A DNA stretch of 64,000 nucleotides from Siphonodentalium dalli. Taxonomy: Eukaryota > Mollusca > Scaphopoda > Gadilida > Siphonodentaliidae. A model generated the notes under the pieces. It ran no database searches and was not told where the DNA came from. It was given only the letters and a program-made list of their open reading frames with translations. The DNA lies in the NCBI GenBank assembly GCA_032622095.1, contig CP136069.1, positions 165,594,394-165,658,393 on the forward strand, read 5' to 3'. Of this stretch, positions 22,433 to 34,129 are shown one piece after another. Position 1 is the first letter of the stretch; each line of letters starts with the position of its first letter. A program made the position numbers and the translations under genes.

Positions 22433-23253
22433 ACATTTTCACAAAAACACGCCAATTCCGAATCCAGATGACCTACTTGCAGACGAGCGCTCGTTAATAT
22501 TCATGCCAAGAAATACAGGCGTCAAACTCATCTTTTTGGAAGGTTAATCCGATATACACATATTGAAATAATCCTTCCAGAACACCTTCCAAGATATAGA
22601 AGAATATTTTAATAGATTAGGACGCCAAAACAGTCGTAATGAAAGAATTAAAATGCACATCGCCTCAGCTTGGATTGTCATCGGCATTGGAATTAGACCA
22701 TTGTATCTGTTTTGCGCATGCGCAAGTCACTTTCCATATTTGGAATTTCCATATATGGGATTTGTGTTAACATGATCACCGATCAATCCATTAACAAACA
22801 AATTACCACGCAATTATCTTAGCATAAAAATATATTGTAATTTATGCAACTACGACCCTGGTAACCCTGATAACTAATAAAATATACCGACCAATTCATT
22901 TTAAGATCGTTATTTCACTTTGCTTTAAGCATAAATACACTCTTAAACGCACATAAACGACCCATTGGCGTTAAAATTAAATATACTCGGTATTTATTAT
23001 ATTAGTTTTTTATTGCTCAGTATAGAGTTAGACCCTTGACACCTGTCAATATATTTGGGCTGAATTCATATGATGCGGTATTATTCCTCGAAATAAACAA
23101 CAAAGCAGTCGTTACTTCGAAATGTCGTTTGGGCTAACATTTACACAAATCCTTCGCGTGTTCTCCTCAATTGGCACGCAGGTTCTCAGTCGACACACAG
23201 GTTATCCCAGAAAGTCGTGTGAAATAAACACCCAAGGTTTGGGTGAAATGAAC
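22433..23253. other. No feature recognised
   Basis: AT-rich; a downstream exon of the 23-25 kb transposase-like gene was looked for here and not found. Confidence 0.35.
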
Positions 23254-24928
23254 CTTTGTTACGATACTGTGAAGTCGGACTATCGCTGACGAAGTGTAGA
23301 CGAGTTATGTTTAGGTACTTCGATTTGATGTGCTGGAGAATTAGTTTTAGGTGAGCCCACACACCGAAAGATTCATGTATGTTTGAAGGAGATAATGTGC
23401 AAAAGCCTTCGATTCGAGAAATGGTATAGATTAGTCCAGTATGAAGTGTTACTTGTTGTTGGCTCGCGCCAAAATGGACATCCATTGTTTCGTTGTGGTG
23501 TTATTTACAGTTCCAATTTTCGCTGAAGTCAAAGTGCAGCAGTGCGCTGTTTCCACCCAAGTTGTTTTTCAGTGTTTGGATTGCACTGTACTGATGATAT
23601 ACTCTATACATGCATGGCTCATGATTGTCGGCAAATATTTGTTGGCGGCTTTTACGAGGTTGGAAAGTGATGTTGTTTTTCTTATCTTCATTAACCGTTT
23701 TGTAGTCTTCTTGGAGCCATCCTTCGCACTATATACATGGTTAACCTTTGTCCATTCCGCCCATTCAACTTGCTTTTCTCCAGATATGTCTTTTGATTTG
23801 AGCTTTTGCTTTGGGGCGCATTTTCTGCATTTGCCATTCATGCAGTCCATATTATTTGCACTGCAGACAAGATACGCTGACAGCTCTTCGGTGTCACTGA
23901 ATTGTGTTACCTTTTCTGCTCTGAGGCGCACGATCATGAGCCTGAAATTCTCACACTTTTTGCAGACACACATTTCGCGGTCCTTTATAGTTGGCTTCTT
24001 GTTTCTGCAGAAATAAGACAACGATAGCTTCATATCTTGGTGGCATTCTGAGAGGAATTTCTTGTGTAACATTTTAAGACTATGCAGGAGAAACCGTTTC
24101 TGCTTCGTACGGACGTGATCCCTTTTGTTGGGTGAGATTCTGGAATTGTCGTCGCGCTCCAGAAAGTTGTGGACTGCAGCACTTAACAGTTTACATCTGC
24201 GTGACAAGGGATCTTTTTTCTTCGGGTTTTGCGCTTTCTGTCCAACTCCAAACATCTGGGCCATTCGCTTCTTGCAGCGATATTTTCGTACAATATCAAG
24301 ACTGACGGCTTGCAATAGCTTCCTCCTTTTCGTTGCCGGAAGTGATGAAATGTCTTGCATTAAAGCATTGTGGAATATCAACGTGCGCTTAACCTCAGTA
24401 TTCCTGGAATTGTTGTCCCCGGAACACCCTGCTGTTTCCAACTGTTCACCTGATTTGCATAATCTCTTCTTTAGTCGTTGGTACCTCTTTTTGATTCGAC
24501 TGATGGCACGAGTTTTGGCTGCAACTGTTCCTGTAGTTTGGCAATCGTTCTGTAAGCCTTCGTTTTAGCCGCGTCTCGCTGTTTAGGACGTCCAGGTTTC
24601 CTCCGGCTTGAGTTGTTCCCTTCGTGTTCAGCCGATGCACCAAGTGGGCTATGTGCAGGAGTCGACATGGTGTCCAATGCCACTATAATCGTCTTTCGTG
24701 TCTTTCTTGAATTCTTGCTGTTAATTTTCCATCGTCTGCGCTGCAATCTTTGATCTCTTGCACTTCGTTCTTTTATCGATTTTATTTTCCCAACAGCCTT
24801 TCGTTCTTTATATTTTTTCCGTTGGACTTCAAGGTACTGCTGGTGACGTTCAGGGTCCTTTTTAAGTTCTCAATGTATTTCCGATGTCTCAGCGCTGAGT
24901 CAGTTACTCTCTCTTTGGTAGGAGGCAT
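23254..24928 (-). pseudogene. Transposase-like gene, N-terminal/central coding exon (decayed)
   Basis: No named gene is recognised, but the protein resembles an uncharacterised transposase-like family that I recall from invertebrate genomes. The ATG at 24928 is preceded directly by a pyrimidine tract and CAG, as if an upstream noncoding exon were spliced to it. In order the protein shows a basic charged N-terminus, an AT-hook-like RRKPGRPKQR, a Lys/Arg-rich helix (RIKKRYQRLKKRL), a Cys-rich segment (CVCKKCENF, then CMNGKCRKC), then HFDFSENW and SDSPTSQYRNK. The two Asp motifs look like the first two positions of a DDE/RNase H-like catalytic triad (inference). The exon ends in AAAG/GTTCAT, a phase-1 donor. 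Breaks: single-base losses near 24860, 24522 and 23597 and a TAA at 23501-23503 where the reading frame otherwise continues. The long stop-free plus-strand reading at 23441-24016 is its antisense shadow. Confidence 0.75.
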
Positions 24929-25800
24929 CTGAAAATAGAGAAATAGTCCTGTTTTATATCGAATCGCCTATCAGTGGCTGTGATGATCTTTTTATTATAT
25001 ACTTCCATGATATTTATCATGGTACTATAGTAGTATATTGTAATTGGACAGATAAAACTATAATGAGTGCAATTGCAGGAACTTTTATTATTTTATTTAT
25101 GCAATAGTTAATTACAGAGGCATCCCCAGGGTGGGTTCCTCGAATCAAATGTATTATTTTAGGCCACTGCAAACGTTTAAAGGCCCACTTAATATTCGAG
25201 TCTCCGATTTTTTTTTATAGTGACTTGATATACCGTTTAATAACAATATATTCCATAGAATATGATTAAAATACTATAATTCATCACTATTTGAAACATC
25301 TGTGTCTAAGACGATGCCCACAGAGAAATAGAAAACTGCGGAATAGTTCCCCCCTCTGGAACCCAGAATGCAACAGAATTCAAACTTGTTCAATGAAAGG
25401 GGAAGAACTCTACCTTTAATATATATAGTTATTCTTCCTGCATTGAAAATAATACTGATTTTTACTTCAATCTTGATGACAAAACGCATTGACAACTCAA
25501 CAAATACAATATGTCCAAAGTTTATTACACCGGATAAGTTGATAATACAATGTTTTGGAGCGTGCTCTTTCAAATGGTATATAATATGGCATATATATTA
25601 TATAAGTAATCTGGGGGTTCGAAAATTAAGTGACCCTTTAAATAAAGTGTTTTTCCTACATAGAACATTCTTAACACTAACTAGTAAGTATATTTATCAT
25701 ATTTATCAATAATTATTCATCTTTTACTTTAGTTATATGAATCTTAATTCATGTTGTACCAATTTATGCATATTATTTTATTCATGTATGTATAGGCTAT
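24929..25800. other. 5' flank of the transposase-like exon; no gene recognised
   Basis: The minus strand shows CTATTTCTCTATTTTCAG ending just before the ATG, suggesting a further upstream exon; its donor was not identified. The overlapping ORFs at 25274-25573 and 25368-25712 are on opposite strands and have no domain. Confidence 0.35.
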
Positions 25801-25809
25801 ATATAAGTT

Positions 25810-26330
25810 TACGTTACTTTTATTGACACTTTTAAGTGTATATATATTTATTGCACACTCAATGGCTTATTTGTGCGAAATACAGCAAAATACAGAAGAT
25901 TTCAAAACGTTCAATAAACTGTGTATTGTTCTTGAACAATACAAACCGATTACGTCAACAACGTCATTGGCGACGTCAACCGTAGCAGACAATTTCTTCA
26001 CTAAATTATTAGGTATAGTCTACACTAAGTACACGTTTGTGCAATTAAATAAACAATATAGACCTAAATTTTAGTATAGTACAAGATACAATCTTCAGAG
26101 TGTGCAATAAACATAGAACAACACAGTCGTGTGAACATGTTGACCTTATTGCACTCGTTTGTCATGCCGCGAGGTAAAACTCGAACCCCCGGTTCTCGTT
26201 TTACCATCGCGTCAGAACAAACTCGTGCAATAACGTTATCATGTTCACAAACGTGTGTCGTTCTATCTATATCCTTTATTTATATATGTATAAATTAAAA
26301 GTGTCAATAAAAGTAATATACATTTGATAT
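25810..26330. repeat. Nested inverted-repeat element
   Basis: Outer inverted pair TTACTTTTATTGACACTTTTAA (25813-25834) and its complement (26299-26320). A second pair is TTTATTGCACACTC / GAGTGTGCAATAAA (25848-25861, 26099-26112). An inner ~155 bp hairpin at 26112-26267 is built from ATAGAACAACACA...AACATG.T..CCTTATTGCACTCGTTTG and its complement. The ORF at 25823-26074 lies between them and has no recognised domain. Confidence 0.65.
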
Positions 26331-26339
26331 ATTTATGTA

Positions 26340-27290
26340 CATAATTATTATTATAAAATTTACATTATATATGTGGGCCATATTGTGTATCTTGTTCTAA
26401 ACCATATGTGCATTATAATTACACCCCATGATAATTTTGTCATTACACAACCGATTTTAACGGACCAATCTTAAAAGTAATATACATTCGTCAAGATTGG
26501 GGATTTTAAAAATCTATTATCTGACAATAATTATGTGTAGTTGTTCCGTATCTATCCTCACCAGTTCGATAAAAATATACATACGTTGGGGCACAACACA
26601 GCTTTGGAAGACGTTGAGTGCCATTACACAAACAAAAGCCGACATTACACAAACGAAATATGAACAAATGTCTCCATTTGGAGAAAAAACATGAAGTAAC
26701 ACAACGATCGGAAAATGTAGGAAATTTATCTCTTTCGTTCTGTCGTTGATAGATGCAGTTACCTGCACCAAATAATTCTGTCTCAACCACAGCGGTATTC
26801 AAAGATTTGCAATATACATTACACAAACAAATCCATCATTGCGCAAACACACGGCAACGAAACTGGCCGTTTGTGTGATGGCAGTTTGTGTAATGGCATT
26901 TCTGTACGATTGTCTCCCTTGCCAATATGGTGGAATCAAATTCTTCCACCTAGATTATCGAGCGGATGAACGGAGATTTCGTACAGAAAAAAACATTTTA
27001 GCGACTTAATTTCAATGACTAAAAAATGACGGGGTGTTGTGTAATGATTGGGAATAAAAGTACGGTGCATTTTCGAGTGATTATTATGTCGATTTCGAGA
27101 AAATATGATAACATACCTCAAATTTCTGTTCAATCTTCTCTCCTCGAAAACATCGAGCACGTGACTGTGCTGTAAAACGTGCGTTTGTTGCGGTCCGTAA
27201 ATTGTAGTGATTGATTTCGTGTGGATGTTTGTGTGATGACATTTGAGGTGGAGACAATCAAATGGTCGCAATTTTCTGAGAAGGGCTTAA
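26340..27290. repeat. CATTACACAAAC motif cluster
   Basis: The 12-mer CATTACACAAAC or its complement recurs at about 26440, 26622, 26644, 26818, 26873, 26889 and 27229 (some as CATCACACAAAC). The minus-strand ORFs at 26506-26826 are read-throughs of it. The same motif clusters at 8.57-8.99 kb. Confidence 0.55.
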
Positions 27291-30110
27291 TCTACTGAGA
27301 AAACTATATTTAGGAACAAAATCCTCTATCTACACGGCATATTTTGAAATAAAACTCCATAATAATTATGATAATTTATGGGGTTAAAAAATTCGAAAAC
27401 CTTCAATTTTGTTGGGTGGGACACGGTTTTTGGGTGTATTTGCTATTTTCAAAACCCTATATTCGTGTCAATGTCAATGTTAACATGCGAAAACTGTTGA
27501 AATATGTTAGCATGGATACACGAATGCGTTTTAAACCTTGGGGAAATAAATAAAACGCCTAAAATATTAACGTCTCGTATATGTGAATAGGGTGATATTG
27601 TTTCAAATTTTTAAACAATGTTATCATGTCCATATGTATTGCTAAATATTGCTGGACATAGATTCGTTGTTGTTCTATAAATCCTGGTCGGGTTTATCCA
27701 AATTAGGAGTTGAAATTATGTTGATCTGATGACAAAGAAGATACTTTCTCCGCCACTCAATACACCCCCCTGGATAGTTGTTTCACATACTAAATTAACA
27801 TCTTAGTCATCATAACAAATCACTCTCTCAAATCCTTTGTCACAAGGATAAAAATAAATTGTCAGTATAAATAGGCAAGACATCTCGATCTGGACACTTT
27901 CTAAGAGAGAATTTATTTATATAGTACAACCCATTAAGATGCAAGTGACACAGTGCGTGGACAAAGCTTAAAAAGACATGCATACTAATCACAATTAATG
28001 GGATTGAATAATTATGACACGTGTTGTCAATTTCACCATGTCCACTACAAAATTAAAAGTCATAAATTCTATATGTATGTGCATGTGTGAGAACTGTGGG
28101 TCCTAACACAAATAATGACTTTTTGTATTATTAGATGGTGATAAAGTTTACGACAATTCTCTCATTTTGCGACAAGTATACGTGCCTTTACTGGGCGGAC
28201 AATTGTCGATATTATGGATGGTACAGCATTGTTTATATTGTGAGGAGAAGGTTCAATATATCTTAGGCTGACATGATAATGGTGCGACAATATCGCGAAG
28301 AAACAGGAAGTCGTGCATGGTGGTTTCGAGAATACCACTTATTGATACTAGCAAAGTGTCGAAGAACATAGTTGAGGGGACCTTCCACCATCATTCATAA
28401 TGTACCATGACTCTGTTGGGAACAAACCATCGACTTAGGCTTAGATCGTTCTCCCCCAAGAATATACTTGGGCTTTGAACCGGGACGTCCCATGGCGATC
28501 AACACTCTGGGCCGTGGCATTTTCCCGTTAATTAGATTGTGCACATGTCTATAGTCGGGTGATATTGGTTATGTTCAAATGGTGACACAGATATGAAACT
28601 GTACAGGAATCAGGGAGCTAAATGTGTTCTAGAGTCGGGGAACGAGTACACCGTGGAATGCTAAATGTGAAGGTAACTGAAGAATGACCTTCACCTGATA
28701 CATGCGACATGTTATTAAAGGATGACATCGCGTTTATTTGATTTGTACATCATATCTAAATATTTTAAACTGGCGAATGAATGGGGGAATGGATTTTTGT
28801 GAGCGGGAAATTTATTTAACTAGCTGCGTAGTTCTGGATTTGTCCAGATCAAATTTGGCTGTGGGATAGCCCTGTCGTACACTTGGGGATTTATTTTAAA
28901 AAGTAAACACATGACCTATGATTTTTCGTCCATTTTCGTGATCAACTGGTGTCAATCTAGCCGGGTAAACATCACTGATATGGCCTGCAGGCTTCAATTC
29001 AGTGAATTTGGCCGAAACGTTAACACTGTCGCCTATGGGAAACCATTTAGTTCCGTGATTCCTACAGGTCTGTGCCCCATGGACCATTGATCATTATAAG
29101 ATCGAGAAACTTAGCCTAGGTAACAACTGGGAATTGACTGTAAATTGCAATTATAGCTCACAGGGTCGTAATTCAACGCCAATGTTTGCGTTTCCGATGC
29201 AGTTAATACACAAATGTGAAATATGAGATATACGTGACCATCAGAGCGAACCAAATGTCTTATTTAAGGTTAGCAACGGTTGATAATCAAATATACCACG
29301 ATGGTGTACTAATCATTCATTGGTATTGCCTTAATTTAGTCACAGTGTCTAATCACATGGTGCTGGTTTGTTCAAAGTTGGGCACATGTATGTCTAAAAC
29401 TGTGCAGCCATAGGCCACTGATCATGACTTTGCCACCCGATAGCTCCTTGGTAACGGTTACTAAGCACCTACTCGGAATTTGCAGGAAAATGCAATTATA
29501 GTTTATATCTATTTTACTCATTAAGCTCTACTTTAGTGGAACTTCGAATTTACTTGATTGTCAGAGATATACATGATGCGTGAAGTTTAATTGTGGTTAG
29601 AATATTGATGGTGAATGTTGGGTTTCAGTCGCTGTCTTGAAGTTCTCCAAATGTAACTGGCGTGTGAAGTGTGAAAGCAAAGTCTATACTGCTATAGTAA
29701 ATATCTCAGCTGCACTGAAATGTCCATTTTGTCAGTAGCACAAATCCTGCAAAAACACAGAATCTCCCAGTGTATGTGGGATAGACTACGATGACAACGA
29801 TTGAGTTAATGGCAATGAACAACTAGCATCTATACCTGTGGATTTGTGACACTACATCCCGTTATGATCAACGATGTGGGTTCAAAAACTAGTCAGTGGA
29901 CAACAAGACAGGCAAGTATAAAATAAAACAATAATTTAATATGTAATCACATCGTGAATCTTCAGTCTTGTTGGGAATATTTTCGTTTGATTCAACAGAC
30001 TGCATATTATCGAAATCACAAAATCATTCGACACTTACTTTTGCCAATTACTGTATCTTGAGGCATAGCTTTATCATACATTGCATCTGTTAAATCACGG
30101 ATAGTTACAG
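27290..30110. other. No gene recognised
   Basis: ORFs at 27368-27553, 28896-29087 and 29216-29413 are short and without domains. One weak tRNA-like A/B-box pair on the minus strand is listed separately. Confidence 0.3.
28300..28535 (-). mobile_element. Possible tRNA-derived SINE fragment
   Basis: The minus strand reads CGGCCCAGAGTGTTGATCGC, then ~15 bases later CGGTTCAAAGCCC, which fits a pol III B box. The A box is weak, and no tail or target duplication was resolved. Confidence 0.3.
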
Positions 30111-30154
30111 AGGGTCAATAAGTAATATTACAACCAACGTTTGAGCATAACATG

Positions 30155-30485
30155 AAATTCTCCATAGGGTTCAGTGTTAAATTTTGATCACAACTGTAGC
30201 CAGCAAGAATCATCTGACCACATCCAATCTTTTTACAACTACGTCTGTGTTTCATACTTAGTATTTTTAGGAATATCAGTACGCGCACATCATCATACGC
30301 AAAATGGCGCCATTTATCCAAAATACTACAATCTCCATAGGGCTCAGTGTTAAATTTTGATCATAACTGTAGCAAGCAAGAATGAACTGATCACATCAAA
30401 AATACATCTAAGGGTCATAGCTAGTAGTTTGGAGAACTTACAAATCGCACCGATACCATATGCCAGATGGCACCATCTATCGTTT
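30155..30485. repeat. Diverged direct repeat pair
   Basis: TCTCCATAGGGTTCAGTGTTAAATTTTGATCA... at 30160 and TCTCCATAGGGCTCAGTGTT... at 30331, each ~165 bp with ATGGCGCCA/ATGGCACCA near the end. The ORFs at 30115-30321 and 30357-30575 lie in these repeats. Confidence 0.6.
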
Positions 30486-30599
30486 TCTGTAAATACGAAA
30501 CGCTCTCTAAATTATGTTGACCCAGATTTAGGCCGATCCGCCAAAATTCAAGAATGGAAACAAGTCAATCCTTAAAACACACCTACTAGGCATACAGAA

Positions 30600-31800
30600 T
30601 CCGTTTTCAGATCACTTTTAACAAACCAAAAATGCAAAATGACATAAGGAATCCGACTATGTGTGCTTAACGAATTCGAAGATGGATTTACAAGCAGTTC
30701 TCGACCAACGTAAGTTATCGAATGAGGTCCGGTGACGCAGGAGGAAGGGGGGGGGGGCCTTTATTTACTGTAAATATCTTGTAGTCATTGCCTGTGTAAA
30801 ACTGTCTTCAATTATTGCATTTGCGTATTGTGGGGGGTGGAGGCAACTACCAAATGCGCCACGGTTCAGGAAAGTGTATGTATAGTTAACTCCCGTGTTT
30901 TGTAAGATATATGTGGTCTATCCGTACCGTGTCAAAAGAACGACAATTTTCGCATGTTGACTTGCAAATTCTTAACATTCTAAGAAATTCCATGTAATCA
31001 ACGTAACTATTCCACTGAAGTTCTAGTGTGGCATACTCGGCATTACAAACTTATTTAGTGTATCAACATATAAATATTTGAAATGATGTGTCGCCTCTCC
31101 ACATTCTGTATGTCGATACGTCCCTGCATTTGCTTGTTGCACGAAAACTTGATGTCACAGCCCATATCAGTAACGCTTATAAGTGAGCCAATACTTTGAT
31201 TGGATGCTCTGGAGTGCATAGTTGGTCAATCAATGAGTGTTGCGTGAATACAGTGCCTATGCATATTGTATTTTAATCACGACATACCGTTTCGCAGCAC
31301 ATGCGACGACTGAAATATCTTTGCTGGACCTCAATAGATATGGATCACTTACATTGACGTTACAATATATTTTCTAAATTGATATTGCTGTGTATTTGTG
31401 TGTGAGAGCACCCCCCCCCCCCACCACCACCACCACCACCCAGGCCCACCATATTGATCGCGGCGACTTGTATCGAACCAAGACAGTGTCTGACTTATTG
31501 TCTCAACAATACAATTGGATATTTGTAATAGCCAACGGTTGGATATCCGTGATATCCAATTAACACACCAGATATCCAACGCTTGTGTTAATTGCACATT
31601 ATGACTACCAGCCAATTGTGTATTCGTCAGGATATGAACCTGCTGCAGACAATGGATGAAGTCACGGAAATCATGGTTCAAAATTAACACGCGAGTCCAA
31701 TTTGTGTAGGTTCCAAATTGATACCGTCGTGTTGTTGATTCCGTTGACATTACGAGGCTTATCATATGAACTGTTTCAGTGAACACATGTACATGACATT
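30600..31800. other. Upstream region of the GPCR-like gene
   Basis: Contains G10 (30748-30757), a poly-C/ACC microsatellite (31411-31440) and a small cluster of GGATATC boxes (31515-31575). The minus-strand ORF at 31349-31786 reads through the ACC repeat (a Trp/Gly run) and is probably not a gene. Confidence 0.4.
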
Positions 31801-31803
31801 CAG

Positions 31804-31818
31804 GACTATATATATCTG
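31804..31818 (+). promoter_or_regulatory. Possible TATA box of the GPCR-like gene
   Basis: GGACTATATATATCTG lies about 110 bases upstream of the receptor ATG. AT-rich strings like this are common in the window, so this is only positional evidence. Confidence 0.25.
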
Positions 31819-31924
31819 CTCAAATACAGATTATTTCCTCCGTAATAGTAGCGACGCTGACAGCTAGCCCCCGGCAGCACATACACTGCTTACTATACTC
31901 GGGTTAAATACTTATACAGAAATC

Positions 31925-32773
31925 ATGAACGTGACAAATTCAACCGAACAGGAGAGTAATTCCGACAATACTGTAACGGTTCTTTCTCTGACAGTGACCA
32001 TACTGTGGCCTCTAATATTCCTTATTATCGCAGTGGAAAATCTCATTGTTGTTCTACTAATGACTCTAAAAAAGAAGCTTCGCACTGATCCACATTGCGT
32101 CATTGTTCTTAGTCTGAGCATCAGTGACGGCTTAACTGGATTGTTCGGTCTAGGTCTGGTCGCATCTGTGGCTATTCCGAGTGCCTTCGTGAACAGAATT
32201 AACTGTTATGGATTATACATGTTGATAATATCATCATATTTGGCATCGTCGTTGCAGGTATTACCTGTGTGCCTCGAGAGAATTATTGGAGTCGTATACC
32301 CACACGCATTCAAGAAATGGTTCTCACTGCAACGCAATATTGCCTATGTCGGGGTGTGCTGGATTATATCGACCGCTGTCTCGGTTGTCCCCTTTTTATT
32401 TTGGTTGGATACAAGTTACAAAGGACCCTGTGCGTATTATAGACTGTTCGACCGAGACTCCCCGATACTCATATACACTCCTGCAAGCACATTGGTGGTT
32501 TACTTTATTACGATTGTTTTATTCTTCTACCTTGTATATCGAATACGAGTTGTGAGTAATACCGCATTAGCAGCCTTCATGGGAGATGAATGGGTGACGA
32601 CCCGAGAAGGGAGACAGATACGCTTGACACTGATCAACATAGCACTTCTTAACTCCGCAGTTAATCCTGTAATATACGCATTTTGGATGAAAAAATTCAA
32701 ACATGCTCTCAAAGAGGTGTTTGTAATTTATCCACGAAGAAATAATTCCGTCGCCCCAGACGCGAGGGTATAA
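31925..32773 (+). CDS. Class A GPCR-like receptor lacking transmembrane helix 6
   Basis: Single-exon ORF of 282 residues with rhodopsin-family landmarks. N-terminal glycosylation sites at N2 and N5; TM1 ~24-48 with N39; TM2 ~58-82 with LSLSISD (D68); C94 at the top of TM3; ERI at 118-120 in place of DRY; TM4 ~138-160 with W146; C169 in the second extracellular loop; TM5 ~181-208; TM7 ~232-254 with NPVIY (247-251) followed by a helix-8 segment. Between TM5 and TM7 there are only about 24 mostly polar residues, so TM6 is absent and the protein is shorter than usual for the class. ATG context GAAATCATG is acceptable. Ligand is unknown; many invertebrates have expanded families of such intronless receptors. 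It may be a pseudogene by in-frame deletion. Confidence 0.8.
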   Translation: MNVTNSTEQESNSDNTVTVLSLTVTILWPLIFLIIAVENLIVVLLMTLKKKLRTDPHCVIVLSLSISDGLTGLFGLGLVASVAIPSAFVNRINCYGLYMLIISSYLASSLQVLPVCLERIIGVVYPHAFKKWFSLQRNIAYVGVCWIISTAVSVVPFLFWLDTSYKGPCAYYRLFDRDSPILIYTPASTLVVYFITIVLFFYLVYRIRVVSNTALAAFMGDEWVTTREGRQIRLTLINIALLNSAVNPVIYAFWMKKFKHALKEVFVIYPRRNNSVAPDARV

Positions 32774-32779
32774 TTGTTA

Positions 32780-33925
32780 ACATTTTAGCCGATGTGGTTT
32801 ACCGTATGTGTTTGTCTGCAACCTGTTTTATATAGTGGAGTCGCTTAACGAAAAATCGTTCACTTTTGGATAGAAGCATGAAACTTTCAGGGTTGGTTGG
32901 GTATGTGGTCCTCACCAACCAGTTAGTTGGTTCCAACTTTCTGGTCACTCCTTGACCTTCAAATTGACCTTGACATTTCAAAAATTTGAGATTTAGGAGT
33001 ATCTATATTGTATCGAACATAATGGCTATATTAAATGTTATATATACATTGGAGATTGTCGAAGCGATACCATGGATGTCCGCCTTTGTATCCACATTCA
33101 ATTTGTCTATGATAATCCAAAATGGCCGCCATAATGGACGCCAAAATAAAACAAATTTACGTTTGTTCACTAATATCTTTCAAATCAGTTCCTGCTTTTT
33201 GGAACTGTTTGAGAATTGCAACTTTATTTTGTCTTGGTCATGTTAACTGAACATTGGAGCAATGAAATATGTCATTCGTGTGCTCCCTGCCAACTCCGAT
33301 CCCTTAAAAATTCGATTTTACAGAAAGTGGTATAAAAATTTACAAAAACTCACCATTGGGATTCTAGTCATAATTCGTCAAGAAATAGAAGAACTGAGCA
33401 ATCTAAGTGACAAATTCCATTTCTTATGAATATTCCAACTCAATTGTACCCAAATTGTCAATTTGGCTCAAATATGGCAGCCGGAATATGGAAAAATGTA
33501 AATATTGCCCCAGCGAGTCATGCAACCGCATACCAGTTGTGGTTGATGAAAAAATGACTATTCTGTCTTATAGATATTGAATACTACCATTTCTGATGCA
33601 CCTTGGTTAATTGTTACTATTTTAAACACTGAAATTACCAGAATTATTGGATTTTTCTATCACAAACTTGACATCAAAATCGGCAAAAATTAACCTTTCA
33701 GGTTAAGACAATTTTATCAAGTAAAATTGTATCGAAGGTGTTTATTGTCTTGATCTGTCTTAAATGGGTCACACTTATCTGTTTTTGGACAAAATTACTC
33801 AAGATGGTTTGCAAAATGGCAACCAAATTTGGTAAAACAAATTATTTTTCATATATATCCATATCCTGAATATTATTCTCTGATGTTCCGAAAAGGTAGC
33901 AAATTGTGACTCACTTTGTATTAAA
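32780..33925. other. Downstream of the GPCR-like gene; no feature recognised
   Basis: AT-rich; contains AATGGCCGCCATAATGG near 33121. Nothing else is supported. Confidence 0.3.
33144..33149 (+). terminator. Possible polyadenylation signal of the GPCR-like gene
   Basis: AATAAA about 370 bases after the receptor stop codon. It is the first good match noticed downstream; no transcript evidence exists here. Confidence 0.2.
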
Positions 33926-34112
33926 ATTGTCGTTCGTCGGTTAGGGGATGTGAACGAGAGCGGGGGTGGCTTGTTGTTCGTCGGATGTGAGCGAGGGCGG
34001 GGATGGCTTATTGTTCGTCGGTTGGGGTGTGTGATCGAGAGCCGAGGGGGGGGGGGTGGCTTGTCGTTCGTCGGTTTTAGTGTGTGAGTGAGAGTGGGTG
34101 AAGTGGCTTCAC
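33925..34112 (+). repeat. Tandem repeat, ~55 bp unit, about 4 copies
   Basis: TTGTCGTTCGTCGGTT...GTGAGCGAGAGCGGGG.TGGC recurs with length variation, including an expanded G tract (34049-34058). GC-rich compared with its flanks. Confidence 0.7.
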
Positions 34113-34129
34113 CATATATAGTTTTAGTG

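Larger units (their letters stand above)
12021..23253 (-). other. Putative 11.2 kb intron separating transposase-like exons
   Basis: Runs from GT at 23253-23252 to AG at 12022-12021. The flanking exons stop and resume at the same point of the protein (just after QYRNK) with no overlap, and both borders are phase 1. The interval is full of other mobile elements: a Kolobok-like element, a tandem-repeat element, a SINE, MITEs and one arm of the long inverted repeat. It is an intron only if the two exon blocks belong to one gene; otherwise it is simply intergenic. Confidence 0.45.

Noticed and set aside
23441-24568. Plus-strand ORFs of 191 and 147 residues
   Set aside because: They are antisense shadows of the minus-strand transposase-like exon, whose reading has clear motifs.
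25823-26074. 83-residue ORF in the nested inverted repeat as a transposon gene
   Set aside because: It is too short and without a domain; it may simply be the open loop of the repeat.
31349-31786. 145-residue minus-strand ORF upstream of the GPCR
   Set aside because: It runs through an ACC microsatellite (Trp/Gly run) and has no recognisable domain.
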